Below, in pieces: positions 1 through 11,293 of a stretch of 64,000 bases of DNA; within the stretch, counting starts at the first letter, position 1; every line of letters starts with the position of its first letter. The notes under the pieces are model-generated. The model was not told the origin of the DNA, ran no database searches, and worked only from the letters and a program-made list of their open reading frames with translations. Source of the stretch: Amphibalanus amphitrite (Eukaryota > Arthropoda > Thecostraca > Balanomorpha > Balanidae); the NCBI RefSeq assembly GCF_019059575.1, contig NW_024881563.1, forward strand, positions 124,001 to 188,000, read 5' to 3'. Both the position numbers and the translations under genes were made by a program.

Positions 1-777
1 TTAAGACATAGCGGTAAACGAGATGATTGTTGTGTTAGGCTAGGCTCGGTCGATTTCAGAGTGGGAAGGATGACAGGAATTAGGGGGAGACAGGGGGCCT
101 GGGCGGTGTTTCACGGCCCCACGCTGCAGCACGCTGCGCTGCGCTGCTGCATTGTTGCGGCGGTTGATATGAATTCGGCTCCACGCTAGCGTTGCGAGCT
201 TCCGAGTCTGTTGATGTTTCCATGGAAATTGGAAACCCAATGCACCGGTGCGCGCAACGCACCCTGTCCAAGCAAAATTTTACTACCGATGACCTCTGGT
301 GACATGACCTCTGGTTCTGACCCGATCTTAAATTGGCTGAAGTATTTTTCTTCTTCTTTTGCTACTTTTGACGCTACTTCGAATGCCACTTAAATGCCCA
401 AAGCTGTATATAAGAATGATGCTCAATCCCCATTTCCCCTCCAACAGGGCGTTAGAGTCTAGGCATTCCTGTGGGGCACAGGCTAACAATGACTATCTAT
501 AATCATTGTGGCCATGAACTGCCATTCTTAAACACCGGTTTCGCTGCGCTGAGCGGTGGCCGTCCCGTTTGTTGGATTCTACAGCTGGCTGGCGGAAAGC
601 GTTACCGGCCGCCCGTCCACCGCCCGCGGGCCGGACCGAGCGGTCCCGCTGACCCTACCTGACCTGAGCCCGGCGCGATATTGGACAGGCAGACGGGGGT
701 TCGGCTCAGCGAAGGCAGCGCCCACTGGTGCTGGGGACTTTTTTAATAGACCTACTGTACTATCATACATAATGCAT
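1..777. other. no recognisable gene
   Basis: Only short ORFs occur on both strands and none has a recognisable motif. No tRNA, splice-bounded exon or terminal repeat could be supported. Confidence 0.4.
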
Positions 778-1025
778 CATCATCTTCAAAGCTGTATGGT
801 CTGACAGCTCTTCTCGCGAAGCTCCGGTCGAAAATGGCAGAACATTACGTCATTCTGATGTCATTTGTGGCCAACCTATCATAGCCTCTGGAAAATATTG
901 ATCGATGCCCGGAGAAGTCCTGAAAGTTTGGTGGCGATAGCTGCAGCCGTTTAGGAGATATTGAAGGAAAAGGACAGGAAGGCCGTTTCGGCCCGCCCCC
1001 CCCCCCCCTACGGGGCGCGGGTTAG
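778..1025 (+). mobile_element. 3' fragment of family-A TTAA element
   Basis: The stretch matches the last ~245 bp of the full element at 8298-9470: the same 'cctatcatagcctctgg', 'cctgaaagtttggtggcgat' and 'gccgtttaggagatat' segments, then a C-tract and the terminal CTACGGGGCGCGGG. The flanking TTAA has decayed to TTAG (1022-1025). The copy is 5'-truncated and carries many substitutions, so it is older than the full copies. Confidence 0.8.
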
Positions 1026-1669
1026 AAATCAGAATGTCATCTTTAGTCAACCCAACGCCCCGCTTCCACCCGATCCTGGTAGCCAGCAGTCGACTGCCCT
1101 GAGCTTGACAGGTCAGATCAGTGTGTGCCTGCGGGATACGGATGAAAGGCGCTGTCGGGTCACGGCTGGTGGACGGTGCTCAGCGCAGGCGGGTCATAAG
1201 TGCTGAGCGGAGTGTGGAGAGGCAGCATAGTGATCGCAATTTCTGTTCCGTGGCTGCTCTGTGGTTCTGTGGGGATGTCTCACGAACTGTTCGATCAGAG
1301 ATTCTGGGAGTGGGAGGAAACGTTGAGCGGCAATAACTCGAGTCGTGGAAGAAGCCGAGCATGGCGACGTCATCCGCTTTCTGATGGACGCCAGACCGGT
1401 GGAGGAGAGGCCGCGGCTGACGTCCAAGGAAAGGAAGTGAATGGCAACGTAACATGTTGTCGACTACAAGAAAAAAGGCAGACATTAATCTGTAAGGTGA
1501 TATTTGCGAGCAAGACAAAAATAAATAGTAAGCTGCGAAAGAGCGTCATCAAAACACCTCATCGTCTCGTTATGCACCATTCCTGCCAAGCTTCATTATG
1601 AGCTCTGAGCCGATTCATCGCCTCTTATCTACATGTGTACTCGTATATGGCTGTTGTTTCGTCGTTTTC
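1026..1669. other. no recognisable gene
   Basis: A plus-strand ORF of 133 codons (1200-1601) runs through here but shows no domain, no coding-type composition and no homologue I recognise. I treat it as chance. Confidence 0.35.
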
Positions 1670-1858
1670 GCATTTTACCTAGGTAGTTTGCAACAACCCT
1701 AGGAAGTTTGCAAACTAACTAGGGACTTTGCAAACTACCTAGGGAGTTTGCAAACTACCTGTTCGACCAGGTACTTTGCAAACTACCTAGGGAGTTTGCA
1801 AACTACCTGATCGTTCAGGGAGTTTGCAAACTCCCTAGGTAGTTTGCAAACTAACTGA
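1670..1858. repeat. tandem array of palindromic ~22-bp units
   Basis: About eight units share the palindrome AGTTTGCAAACT or a close variant, joined by short spacers such as ACCTAGGG. Period is about 22 bp. Each unit is its own inverted repeat, so the array reads nearly the same on both strands. Confidence 0.85.
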
Positions 1859-2066
1859 TTTCTCATACTCCCTGTAACAAATATACGATAAAAAAGTCTG
1901 GAAAATCGGGACCTGTCGGAACATTGTAATGTGATGTTTCTAAGGGGGTTTTCGGTGTGCTGATCACGAATTTCAAGTTCGTTTTGATTACAGATGATGT
2001 CTTCTTGCATTTAGACCAGGTCAGGTCAGGTCAACCGGTAGGCGTCCTGCCGGGTGGGTGTTCATA

Positions 2067-2548
2067 GTACAGTGGATCTAGTAAGGATCTCCAGACTCCA
2101 GACGCAACTAGATGGCGTTGAGCCTCAGTCGAGTCCATGTGAGATTCAAGGAGAGGTCACTACCGAGCTGCTGGGCCCGATGGGGAGGTGGGCGGGGGGG
2201 GGGGGGGGTGAGGTCACGGTGCGGGTAACCTGTCAAACAGCCCCGGCACGGTGGGGCACTGCCGCAGGCAAATGGCGCACTCCAGCGTTGTTCTATATCG
2301 CGGTGGTGGGCCGGGCGGCCGGTTATCTTGGCAGTTGGCTGCTTGGAAGGAAAGGATAATGAGGCATGGGTTTGCTGTGGCCGGCTCATCTACTGCCAAC
2401 CATGGTAAACCCAAAGTAATGCAAATGTGATGTTGGTAATGCAGCTGGCAATGAAATGCTAGCGAATGCTCCGGGCGCCCAGTAGCTATAAGGATTAAGA
2501 TTATTTATGCCTCCGAAAATTTTCATTGAATATAATTCAAGCCATAGA
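2067..2548 (+). repeat. interspersed repeat Rep2, copy 1
   Basis: Begins 'gtacagtggatctagt' and is co-linear with 25020-25525, sharing 'gatctccaga', 'aactagatggcgttgagcc', 'cacggtgcgggt', 'acctgtcaaacagccccgg' and 'gcttggaaggaaaggataa'. An internal G-run (about 2189-2206) is absent from copy 2. No coding capacity or terminal inverted repeat was seen; the superfamily is unknown. Confidence 0.85.
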
Positions 2549-2910
2549 AAGATCGTATCGTTCGCCAGTTTGTTTTTTATCGTTCGCCCGGCACGCCTCT
2601 TGCGTGCCGGGTTGAGCACTACACCGGCGAACCCCGGCCGCTCCGCGGTATTTTAGCATTTTGAGTGGGAAAAACTGTCGTACGATTGGTAACATTGTGT
2701 ATTCTGTGTTCTACTTCTCATCCTGCATCTGATTTTGGAGTCACCTGACCTGTGAGTGAACCTTATCTGGTTTTATTTGCTGTTTAAAATTGTCGGTACC
2801 CGTCGCTGGAGCCGCTGTCGTGAGGCCATCGGAAAAATTATCGAAGAGAAGAGCTCATCGTTACATAAAGACTTACGTATTTTTTAATGACGCACTCAAC
2901 AGTGCAATTT
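2549..2910. other. no recognisable feature
   Basis: Intergenic sequence between Rep2 and the piggyBac element; I see no ORF, repeat or RNA gene. Confidence 0.4.
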
Positions 2911-3377
2911 TTAACCCATTAGTGCCCAATGTTCCCATTTGGGAACATCGACAATTTTGGCTCTAGGCTCTGATCCTGGGATTGCACAGCGATTATGAAT
3001 ACCTATTGGTTCTGGCATCTGAAGCCCTCAACAAAATTTAGCAGCCTAAAAAACTTGAATTTCACCCTTATAAAACACCTCTCTTGATTTTTGAAATAGC
3101 CCTTTTTTGCCACACTGTACCTTCATCAAGAAAATAATTTCCTTAAAATCGATTTCTTGATAGATTTCCTTATAATTTCCAGTAATGTTTCAACAATAAG
3201 TTCCAATTGTACGGGAGAAATATCAAAAGAAATGCTTCACCACAAAAGCGTCGGGGGCTTCCAAAATTTGGATGTTCCCAAATGGGAACATTGGGCACAT
3301 CCACTGGTATGTCAGCTCATAATGGACTGACATTGGAAGGCAAAAGCGAAGCTCTTTTTCTCTCTCCTCGCGCTCTC

Positions 3378-3379
<2 letters not shown>

Positions 3380-3446
<67 letters not shown>
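3380..3446. repeat. (TC)n microsatellite
   Basis: About 33 uninterrupted TC dinucleotides in the 5' part of the piggyBac element. ORFs read through it are low-complexity Ser/Leu or Arg/Glu runs and are not genes. Confidence 0.95.
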
Positions 3447-3450
<4 letters not shown>

Positions 3451-4223
3451 TCCCATTTCCTCCCTCCCTCTCTTTTTCTCACTCTCACTTGTTCTCAATT
3501 TCCACTGACTCAATTTGCACGTCCTCTCTGGCTGGTTCTGCTCTCACGCTAGGTTCTACACCCGGTGTGTCAAGTGACAGTATCGCTCACGTTACTGATG
3601 CTCGGATGATAGAGCGTCGTCTAGTCCAGTGTCATATCCGTCGGCGCCAATGTCAGCGAATGGAGTAGGGTCATTGGTATCGACGAGTCAAGAACGCTGG
3701 GCCAGGTGAGGGCAGAGCAGGGCAAGATACCTATAAGAAACAGGTAGATCCGATGTTTGAAAGTAAAGCCCCAGTCACAAATTTGACGCACCTGTGACAT
3801 TTCCTGACACCCACGTGACTATTGTATTAACTTTTGTGTTTTGCGATGTTTTGACCTTATCTTAAGTACTGAAAGCTCAAAATGAATGATTAATCCTGTT
3901 TAAAGCAGCATATTAATAATTATGTTTGTAAATTATCGATAAGCTGCTTATAGCAGGTCACGTGATTGCTACCAGATTATGTGCTCAGAAAGCATCTTTT
4001 CAACTTCGATTTTGAACAATTTTTACCTCCTTTGAGGCCAAATGATGGACGGTTTGAGGCACACGATGAAATGCTGAATCTATTGATGCCAAAATTTGTT
4101 CGTTTTTTGCATTTTTAGACTAGTATATCCTGGCTCAAACTTTGACCAGTTTGTGTGTAAACCCTATGGTGAAGGGAAAACTTCACGCCCAGCAGACGTC
4201 TTTACAGTGCTGCCAAATCGTGT

Positions 4224-5079
4224 TTGGTGGGGGTCGGAGCAGGGTGCGAGTCTCTTGGGCTGGGCGGAGATGTCGTCCTTCGGCTCCTGGAATGTCTTCA
4301 GACGCCTGCCTTGCACCATGTGTTCTTTGACAACTACTTCTCGTCGTATGCCTTGATGATAGCTCTCCGTCAAAGAGGCATCCGAGCAACGGGCACTGTG
4401 CGCGACAACAGGCTGAAGAAGTGTCCCCTGCCTGACAATAAAACTGCTGAAACGGCGCTTAGGGGACAGCATTGGTACCAATCCACTAACGGGGTGCTGG
4501 CCGTGAAGTGGAGAGACAACAGGGCAGTGACAGTGGTCACAAATCACTCGGGCATCAGCCCACTCAAAGACGTGCAGCGCTGGTCGGGTGACGAAAAGAA
4601 AAAAAGGTGACGGTCAAGCAGCCGAACCTCATATACGAATATAACCAGTACATGGGTGGCGTAGACCTAGTGGACGGAGCGGTGGCGGCTTACAGGCCTG
4701 TGATCCGGTGGAAGAAATGGTACGGCACGCTCGTCACCCACGCATTCGGTCTACTGAGAGTAGCCAGCTGGCGCATGTACCGCAGCTGCACCGGGAGAAG
4801 TGTGGACCAGCTGGTGTTCACTCGCGAGGTCGCTCTGGAGCTCCTAAAAAAAAAAAAAACGAGACAAGAGCCATGTCCGCCAAACGTCACCGGCAGCGGA
4901 CCAGGACCCAGCAGCGGCCGGGTGACGGTGGTCTCCCGGACTGCACAAAACCACTTCATCGTCCCGGCTGCCACTCAAGGCCGCTGCAAGCTGTGTCAAA
5001 AAAAAAAAATACGCGTACAATGTGTAGCATCTGCCAAGTACGACTGCATAACCACTGCAGCCAGAACTACCACACCTAG
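4224..5079 (+). pseudogene. piggyBac (PGBD-like) transposase, C-terminal half, broken
   Basis: The first part encodes FFDNYFSSYALMIALRQRGI, matching the conserved strand around the second catalytic Asp. The next part encodes YNQYMGGVDLVD with the third catalytic Asp, followed by the conserved RWKKWY region. The C-terminus ends in a Cys/His zinc-finger-like block (CKLC, CSIC, HNHC, then YHT and stop at 5077-5079), typical of PGBD proteins. Reading it through needs three frame changes, and each falls at an A-run (4594-4607, 4846-4858, about 4999-5008). That fits either slippage decay or sequencing indels. The N-terminal half, including the first catalytic Asp, was not found upstream. Confidence 0.85.
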
Positions 5080-5778
5080 GCTGCCGCCACGGGGCTGGCA
5101 CTGCAGACGCATATGTAGTACAGTCGTGTACAGGTTGATGGTCCCCTACTCTTTATCCACCGGGTTCCTATGGCTCAGCATTGGCAGCAGCCGCCTGGTA
5201 CCGGTAGGCTGTGCCGCATGACCGGAGAGTGAAGCGGCACAGTCTACCCACGCCGTTTGACATCGGCTCGGGTCGCCGGGTGGAGCGCTTTGTAGACCAG
5301 CTGTCACGTCAGACCAGCGCGGGGGGAGGGGCTCGTCTCGGTGGTTGGCGTGGGCTGGGGAGTGGTGTGGGGCGTATTGGTGGACCATGCGGGCTGGGCG
5401 GGTTGTGTGGCCACTTGCTGCATTGCACATTTTGCGTCGCTTAACAATTGCATTCCCGTTTTTGCTAAGCACAATGCACGGAAGACCCAGCGAATATAAT
5501 TTACTTGTGCATTGTGCAAAACGTGATTTGGCACGGTATCGAGGCAACCATAGGTCTTGTGCCACATATATGCATGATATTTAGGCAATACGCTTATGAA
5601 AATGGTAGATTGATCGGATTGATCCTGGATGTCAATTCGTATGCTAAATGTCGACATGTAATCAATGAACGAATGAATGAATCAATCAATCAATCGATAA
5701 TTGACATGTAGATATAAAATCGTATAAATGGCTCGCAACCAATAATATCAAACCAGATCCTAACTCTATAGGAAAAGT

Positions 5779-5868
5779 AGCCGGAGCCCCGATGAGGCTC
5801 GAACCGGGACTCCACGTTGAAAGTTTTGCCAATGATCCATCCTCATTCCACCAAGCTAGAGCGACCGG
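5779..5868 (-). repeat. tRNA-derived SINE-like head
   Basis: On the minus strand there is a box-A-like TAGCTTGGTGGAATGA and, about 45 bp later, a perfect box B GGTTCGAGCC. Ends resembling an acceptor stem (GCCGG and CCGGC) bracket the segment. It does not fold into a clean cloverleaf, so it is more likely a tRNA-derived SINE promoter than a working tRNA gene. Confidence 0.45.
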
Positions 5869-5961
5869 CACCCGGAACCACAAAAACATTCATTGACTTT
5901 GCTGCCGACCTCCCGGCCCCGCCGCCCGCCCGGCCAGACTTTGCCCCGGCCGTGGCCACCA

Positions 5962-6036
5962 TCCGGTGTAGCTCAGCGTAGGAGTGCTAGACTGTCAAAC
6001 TGACCGGTAGTGAGAGGCCCGGTTCGAGACGCTTCG
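5962..6036 (+). repeat. tRNA-derived SINE-like head
   Basis: Carries box A-like GTAGCTCAGCGTAGGAGTGC and box B GGTTCGAGAC at tRNA spacing. The anticodon arm is poorly paired. It lies inside the mariner-like element, with another tRNA-like piece near 6410-6460 on the opposite strand. Confidence 0.45.
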
Positions 6037-8049
6037 CGTGCTGGATGTTTATTTCTGTGTCCGAGGCTATGCGATTAGTCCACTTTTCAGAAAGATTATT
6101 TGGTGACAGGTCTGTTTTCTTTCTTTGCTGCAATTCATGAGGAGACCGTATGGACCCTTACCTGTCCTTCCGCACCCCACTTGGGAGATGGGTGTTTGAA
6201 CCCCCCCTGGGTTTTGTGAATATCTCTAAAGCGAATTTTTGGAGGGTGGATTACGATCGGTTCTATGCGACAAGTGACCATACACACCCAGCCCCAGGTC
6301 CGCTCACTCCCTCCCCACATCACCCCCGTCCCACACCACACTCCAGCCCGCCTCATCCACCGAGCCGAGCTAAATAGACAGGCCTGACCTTGACCCCCCC
6401 CCCTCCCCCCAGCCGGTGTAACGCAGCGTCCGGTCAAATCGCTCTACCAGGCGACCCGAGCCGGTGTCATACAGTGTGGGTAGGCTGTGCCGCTTCACTC
6501 TCGGGTCATGCGGCACAGCCTACCGGTACCAGGCGGCTGCTGCCAATGCTGAGCCATAGGAACCCGGTGGATAAAGAGTAGGGGACCATCAACCTGTACA
6601 CGACTGTACCTACCTAATACCTATACACTGATGCTCTGACACTGCTGACTAATCCCGAGCAACGGGCACTGTGCGCAACACAGGCTTGAGATGATGTCTC
6701 GCTTCGACAGGTGAGACACTTTGGTGATGGATGGAAAACTGGTATCGCTGGCTTGTGATTTATCGTTCTAAATGTCTCGCTCTACCGTAAAAGTAGAATA
6801 AAACGACTTTGGGTGTCAAAAATGTGTGTTGACAATGGTCGATCAGTGAAGTGAGACCACGATCTCATTGTGGATAGTGACAAGGTCAAAAAGAAAAAAA
6901 AGCCCTTCTTTAAAACGTTGTATAATATGCGTTTCTACTGTTGCTTTCTTCGTTTCTATCCGCATACTGCATACGCCTCTTACCCCCCATTTGTGCCCAA
7001 TGTTCCCAAATGGGAACATAATTTTTCACCAAGTTCGATTTTTTTTTAGGGTAAAACCAATGCCACAGCTGGAATCAGTGACGTCGAAAACCATCGGAAC
7101 ACCATTCGAAATATCAATTAGTGTGATGTAGATAGCGCAGGTGTAGTTACCTACCACCTACCTTGGTTGTTTTCTCTTTTTTGGCTGCGTAGCTGAAAGA
7201 CACCGAGCGGAGGGGAAGGAGACTGGGGAAGGAATGTGGTGATGGTGGGGTGGTGGGTGGGTCTGTTAGGATCCTAGGTTTTTTCTCTCGCTGATGCCGG
7301 TGTGCAGGAACTCTTTCGGCGTCGGAAAACTATGGTGATGTTTTCCAGCGTTGCCTTTCTTTCATGGATTTTGTTTTTTGTTGGATTTGCTACTCACATA
7401 TTTATTATACCTAATAATTCCATTGTCGTTGTAACATGCTTGGTGAGGGCAAAATATTGGCATTTATATATAAAAAACGACAATATATTCAAATACACAA
7501 TTAAAAAACAGAGCTTTCGGTAACAAATACCTTGATCACTGTGTATGCTAAAATGAAGGAATATTTTCAAATATTTCAAAAGGCAAATTGACTTCATCGC
7601 ACGGGATACAGTTCAGGGACTACCTATAACTAGACGAACAGCACCAGACGCTAAAGGAATGAACCCACTCCTAGTATTAAATGTTTCGCGTGAGATAATA
7701 TGAGCGGCTTTTTTTATATATATCTGTCATGGATAACACACATATTGGCATTATTTCCTTTCCCATTAATATTAAAGTATTGCCTGATTATCTCGTCTAG
7801 TGCTGCCATCTGTCGAATGTTGTTCTCCCTAGCTGTTCATCAACCTAGGGGTCGCCGCAGTCTGCCCTTTCACTAATGTCCCGTGATTTTTGCCGGCGCT
7901 AATACGGTCCCAATATCGCCGTATTTATATGCTTGGTCATTAATGGGTTAAGCGTCTATCTGCAGTCGTTTTCAAGATAATCATCAAGTTCTGCAGGACT
8001 ATTTTCGGTCCCGGCCGGCGCCCGAGACGCCGGTAGCCGGCTAACAACA

Positions 8050-8297
8050 ATGCCGGCCGACCCTCGTCCCCTGCCCCGGCGGCCCGCCCGGCGCGGCCGT
8101 CGCGCGGGCCGGCGTGCTCGGCGCGCGAGGGTACATGGGAGCAGCGAACAGCTGACTGCTCCCGGCACTGGGACCCCTCACGGGTCTCGTCGTGTAGAGT
8201 GCCAAACACCTGACATCAACCATCGACGGGACGACCAAATTGCTCCTGCCTGTGCATACGACCTGGCATTTCTGATGGAGGTGCGTGACCGGCTTAA
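8050..8297 (+). pseudogene. LINE 1 ORF, leader part before the insertion
   Basis: The frame beginning MPADPRPLPRRPARRG runs open to VRDRL at the TTAA insertion point. Codons split by the insertion rejoin exactly at 9471, where the frame continues NNNTAREVAETIRRSLP. The Met at 8050 is the first in frame but need not be the native start. Inside the inserted element the frame soon becomes meaningless. Confidence 0.65.
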
Positions 8298-9470
8298 CCC
8301 GCGCTCCGTAGGGCTACCGGCGGACCCTACCACCCGTAGGGGGGGGGGCGTTTCGGCCCCCCCCCCCCTAAGATCTCGGAAATTTACCGGCCGATTTTCA
8401 AAACTCAAACAGCGTTCGATAGCCCCACCCGGGAACTATCTTGTGACTAAATTTCATTGACCTAGATCAAACCGATGACGTCACAGGTCAGGTCAAAGGT
8501 CGGATTTTCACCGTTCACAGGCATTTCAAGAAATGTGTTGTGAAATAGAGTAAATTGGTAATTTATTGAAAACCATCGATGGTACATTGTTCGTCAAACA
8601 CATACTTTGCTATTTGAGGTCACTGATACCAGGTCAGGTCACAGCGAGGTCAGGTCACCGGGGGTCACAATATGAAAGTGTCGTGTGATACATGTTTTAT
8701 GGTCCATTTTACATGACAAATGCGATTATGTGGGTAGGCAGCCTTTGGGGCCAGTCTAGGTCACGTTTTGGTGAAGGTCAGGTCAAGGTCAGGTCAAATT
8801 AGGTCAAATTTCAAAGTTGATATTTTTGCATAAAATGGGTATCGATTCGATGCAGCTTGTCACGGGGAGTCTAATGGTGGTCTTTGTTTTGCTCTAGGAT
8901 GTCTAGAACTGCCAAAAATTGAGTTTGAAATTTTGACGTCATCATTTTTGAACAGTTCTTTCGCTATAACTTAGCCAAAAAAACGAGGTATCGATCTGAA
9001 ATTTGGTATGTAGATAGAAGACGATAGGTACTATCACATATATTCCGGTTTTTTCGAAACTCAAAAAACTTTTTGGATTTTTTTGGCAAATATATCCAAA
9101 AAAAGGTTTTTGATTTTTGGGGGTCAAAACTCAAAAAATTCAAAAATCCGAGATAGCAGTTTTGTAGCCCTGTCAATTCTACACCTTTTACATTTTGATC
9201 ATTTTTCTGTATCTTCAAAGCTGTAGGCCTGACAGGTCTTCTCGTGAAGGTCTTTTTTCGGTCGAAAATGACAGAACATGACGTCATTCTGACGTCATTG
9301 GTGGCGGACCTATCATAGCCTCTGGAAAAAAAAAATTTGGTCACAATGTGTAAAATTGATGCCCGGAGGGGTCCTGAAAGTTTGGTGGCGATATCTCCAG
9401 CCGTTTAGGAGATATCGATGGAAAAGGACAGGGGGGGGGGGTCGTTTCGGCCCCCCCTACGGGGCGCGGG
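8298..9470 (+). mobile_element. family-A TTAA element, full length (1,173 bp)
   Basis: Bounded by TTAA at 8294-8297 and 9471-9474, with ends CCCGCGC...GCGCGGG. Each end has a G-tract/C-tract hairpin (about 8339-8367 and 9431-9457) around the GTTTCGG core. The interior contains many AGGTCA/TGACCT hexamers, dense at 8485-8510, 8630-8660 and 8775-8810. The whole element matches 36850-38018 in inverted orientation. TTAA plus CCC/GGG ends suggests mobilisation by a piggyBac transposase; no transposase is encoded. Confidence 0.85.
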
Positions 9471-10085
9471 TTAACAACAACACGGCTCGGGAGGTCGCCG
9501 AGACTATCCGGCGCAGTCTTCCCGCCCATGTCATCCGCCGTCATAATCGGCCACGCCCCCTCAGCCCAGTGGACGGAGCACATGGCCGGCCCGCTAGACA
9601 GACTCAGCGCCAGTCTAGCCGGCCGACCGACCCGCCCAAATTACTCATCGGCTCCCTGAATATTCAAAGCCTGAAGCCCAAAATTCCGGAGCTGACGTTT
9701 GAGCTCAATCGTCACAACTACGACGTCATGCTTCTGGCTGAGACCAGGCTCCGCTCGACCACCCCGAACCGCCTCCTGGTCATTCCAGGATAAACGCTCT
9801 GTCGCGTGGACCGCCCAGATGGTAGCGGTTACGGCGGTGTCGCAATTATCACCAAGGCTAAAATCACGTCAACCGCACTCAAGATATATACCGGGCAGTG
9901 GGAGCTCTGCCAGCAGCCTGGAGTCACTGTGGGCGCTGCTAAAGCTTGAACAGGGCCGGCAGCTGATTATCTGCTCCCTGTGTCGGCCACCCCGACACAG
10001 TGAGGCTGCACATAGAAAAATGTCACGAGCCAATTCTATGACAAGGAGTGGGTTACACGGTCGTCCATTGTACCTTGCTGTTATA
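9471..10085 (+). pseudogene. LINE 1 endonuclease domain, broken
   Basis: Continues the LINE 1 frame through SLNIQSLKPKIPEL and LLAETRLRS, the N-terminal APE motifs with the catalytic Asn and Glu regions. A stop near 9791 is followed in another frame by YGGVAIITK, equivalent to the GG.A/VLL strand of other copies. It then decays and stops before the rest of the endonuclease. Confidence 0.75.
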
Positions 10086-10499
10086 TATAGGGACATTATC
10101 AGCCTGAGGGTTGTTAGTTAAAGAGTGGCCTCGTGAAACAATTGGTTACAAACGGTAACCTAATAACTTAAATGCTTCCCTAACACCCCTTCCTGCTTAT
10201 CAACAGATTTCGCGCTGTGTCGGAAAACTACGCATAGTCTCATAATTAAATCCGCCAGAAGCTTGTTGCATGCTAGTTACATGCGTGTTTCATTATCGTG
10301 TCATATTATTATTATGTCGGCTAATGAGGCACCGCCCTGCACGTGCTTTAAATATAATCCTGCGCACACGCCACCTAGTCGGAAACTCATCATCGGACTA
10401 GTCCTGGTAGGGTTTTCGTGTTGCCGAATGAGGCGAAACGACTTTGATTCGGTAGTGCCTCATAAATCCCTGGTACGGTGAGCAGCGACGAGTCTGAGA
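10086..10499. other. no recognisable gene
   Basis: Contains GAGGCAC (about 10325) and its inverse GTGCCTC (about 10456), which may be ends of a small inverted-repeat element, but the arms are too short to call. Confidence 0.3.
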
Positions 10500-10660
10500 C
10501 TGCTTCTAAAACGCGTCCTTCACTTCCGGCGCGGGGCCGTCATTTCCGGCCGCCATTGTTCAGTTCTGCGGCTGCCGGCGGTTGGTGCGGTTGTGTTGTG
10601 GCACGGTGCGTTGTGAAGTTCTCGGGCTGGGATATTTCGAAAGTACGTTATATTGTGTGA
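10500..10660 (+). promoter_or_regulatory. possible GC-rich promoter/first exon
   Basis: A GC- and CpG-rich block with repeated TTCCGGC/TTTCCGGCC words (ETS-like GGAA cores) and GGCCGCCAT, a YY1-like motif common at animal transcription starts. It lies upstream of a polypyrimidine-AG acceptor and a short ORF with a poly(A) signal. The gene assignment is inferred. Confidence 0.3.
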
Positions 10661-10975
10661 TATTTACGTAGCAATGGGGGACATTTTATTTATTTTGTAA
10701 TATTCTGAACACATGTTGCGTCATAGAATTCACCCCTTGACCGTTGTGGGCCACTGTTTCGTTTGAATTCCGACTGTTGGAAGACGGACTTTCTTTCAGT
10801 TGCTGTCTAGCCTTTTTTCCAAATGTGTAAGCTACACATATTGCCTCACATTGATTTATCTTATACAAAAGTCAGTTGATGTAGATAATAAAGCCATCCT
10901 CACTGATATTTTAAAATCAGCAGTTAATTTTCTTTTCTGTTTGCAGAGTTGCTTAAAGTTGTGGGAGACTGAGGC

Positions 10976-11254
10976 ATGAAGGTATACCGGAAGCCAGCGA
11001 TATTTCTGTTGGTAAGCCTCACCAAGAAAAAAAACTTGCTTGAATCTGCAAAGTATGGCAAATATTTGATGGACTGCACAGTGCACAATGTACCTGACAT
11101 GGCAGGATCAACTTGCTCACTCGCCTGTTGTAAGTGCCGTTGCGTCAAAGCCCGTGGAAGTGCCCGATCGTGTCTCATGCAACCGTATTATTTTGTGAAT
11201 GTTATTGGTGGTGACTCGAATCAGCTTTTGCACCACTCCGCTATGATATTGTAA
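10976..11254 (+). CDS. possible small cysteine-rich protein, terminal exon
   Basis: A 92-codon ORF starts at ATG 10976 after an in-frame TGA at 10970. It lies about 30 bp downstream of a good splice acceptor (TTTTCTTTTCTGTTTGCAG, ending near 10945). It is followed by AATAAA near 11297. The protein has a hydrophobic N-terminal stretch (AIFLLVSL), a Lys-rich segment and the Cys cluster CSLACCKCRCVK. I do not recognise a family. Exon structure, stop and poly(A) signal fit a small two-exon gene, but an unannotated repeat or a chance ORF remains possible. Confidence 0.3.
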   Translation: MKVYRKPAIFLLVSLTKKKNLLESAKYGKYLMDCTVHNVPDMAGSTCSLACCKCRCVKARGSARSCLMQPYYFVNVIGGDSNQLLHHSAMIL

Positions 11255-11293
11255 TATGTATATATTTAGATATTTTGTATCGTATGCTAATAA

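Larger units (their letters stand above)
5121..6606. mobile_element. Tc1/mariner-like non-autonomous element with ~130-bp inverted repeats
   Basis: The left arm (5121 to about 5250) and right arm (about 6475-6606) are inverted copies sharing 'cagtcgtgtacaggttgatg', 'ctactctttatccaccgggt' and 'tgcggcacagcctacc'. The termini are CAGT...ACTG flanked by TA (5119-5120 and 6607-6608), as expected for Tc1/mariner. It lies about 40 bp past the piggyBac transposase stop. The interior has no transposase but holds tRNA-like segments. Confidence 0.75.
2911..7951 (+). mobile_element. decayed piggyBac element with TTAA ends
   Basis: The left end reads TTAA then CCCATTAGTGCCCAATG (from 2915). The right end, reverse-complemented, is CCCATTAATGACCAAGC followed outward by TTAA (7948-7951), giving a ~15-bp imperfect inverted repeat with TTAA duplication, the piggyBac hallmark. 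Subterminal palindromes of the type TGTTCCCAAATGGGAACA occur near 2931-2950, 3274-3293 and 7000-7019. A broken transposase lies inside at about 4224-5079, and a mariner-like element is inserted just downstream of its stop codon. The right boundary is less certain than the left, because a shorter inner element (2911 to about 3300) could also be drawn from the subterminal repeats. Confidence 0.6.
7960..10085 (+). mobile_element. LINE 1: 5' fragment of a non-LTR retrotransposon
   Basis: A GC-rich 5' segment (7960-8297) resembles the start of LINE 4 (57950-58200): both encode an Arg/Pro/Ala-rich leader with the shared word QLTAPG. After the TTAA element at 8298-9470 the same frame resumes at 9471. 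It enters an AP-endonuclease N-terminus with SLNIQSLKPKIPEL, then DVMLLAETRL. No reverse transcriptase follows, so the copy is 3'-truncated. Confidence 0.8.

Noticed and set aside
1200-1601. 133-codon ORF as a gene
   Set aside because: No motif, no GC3 bias, no splice or poly(A) signals in register.
2911-3300. A separate ~390-bp piggyBac MITE defined by the two TGTTCCC palindromes
   Set aside because: The left TTAA end is clear but the inner palindrome at 3274-3300 is not followed by the expected AATGGG-TTAA end, so the larger element is preferred.
5962-6036. Functional tRNA gene
   Set aside because: Boxes A and B are good but the anticodon arm does not pair and the segment is embedded in a transposon; kept as a SINE-like head.
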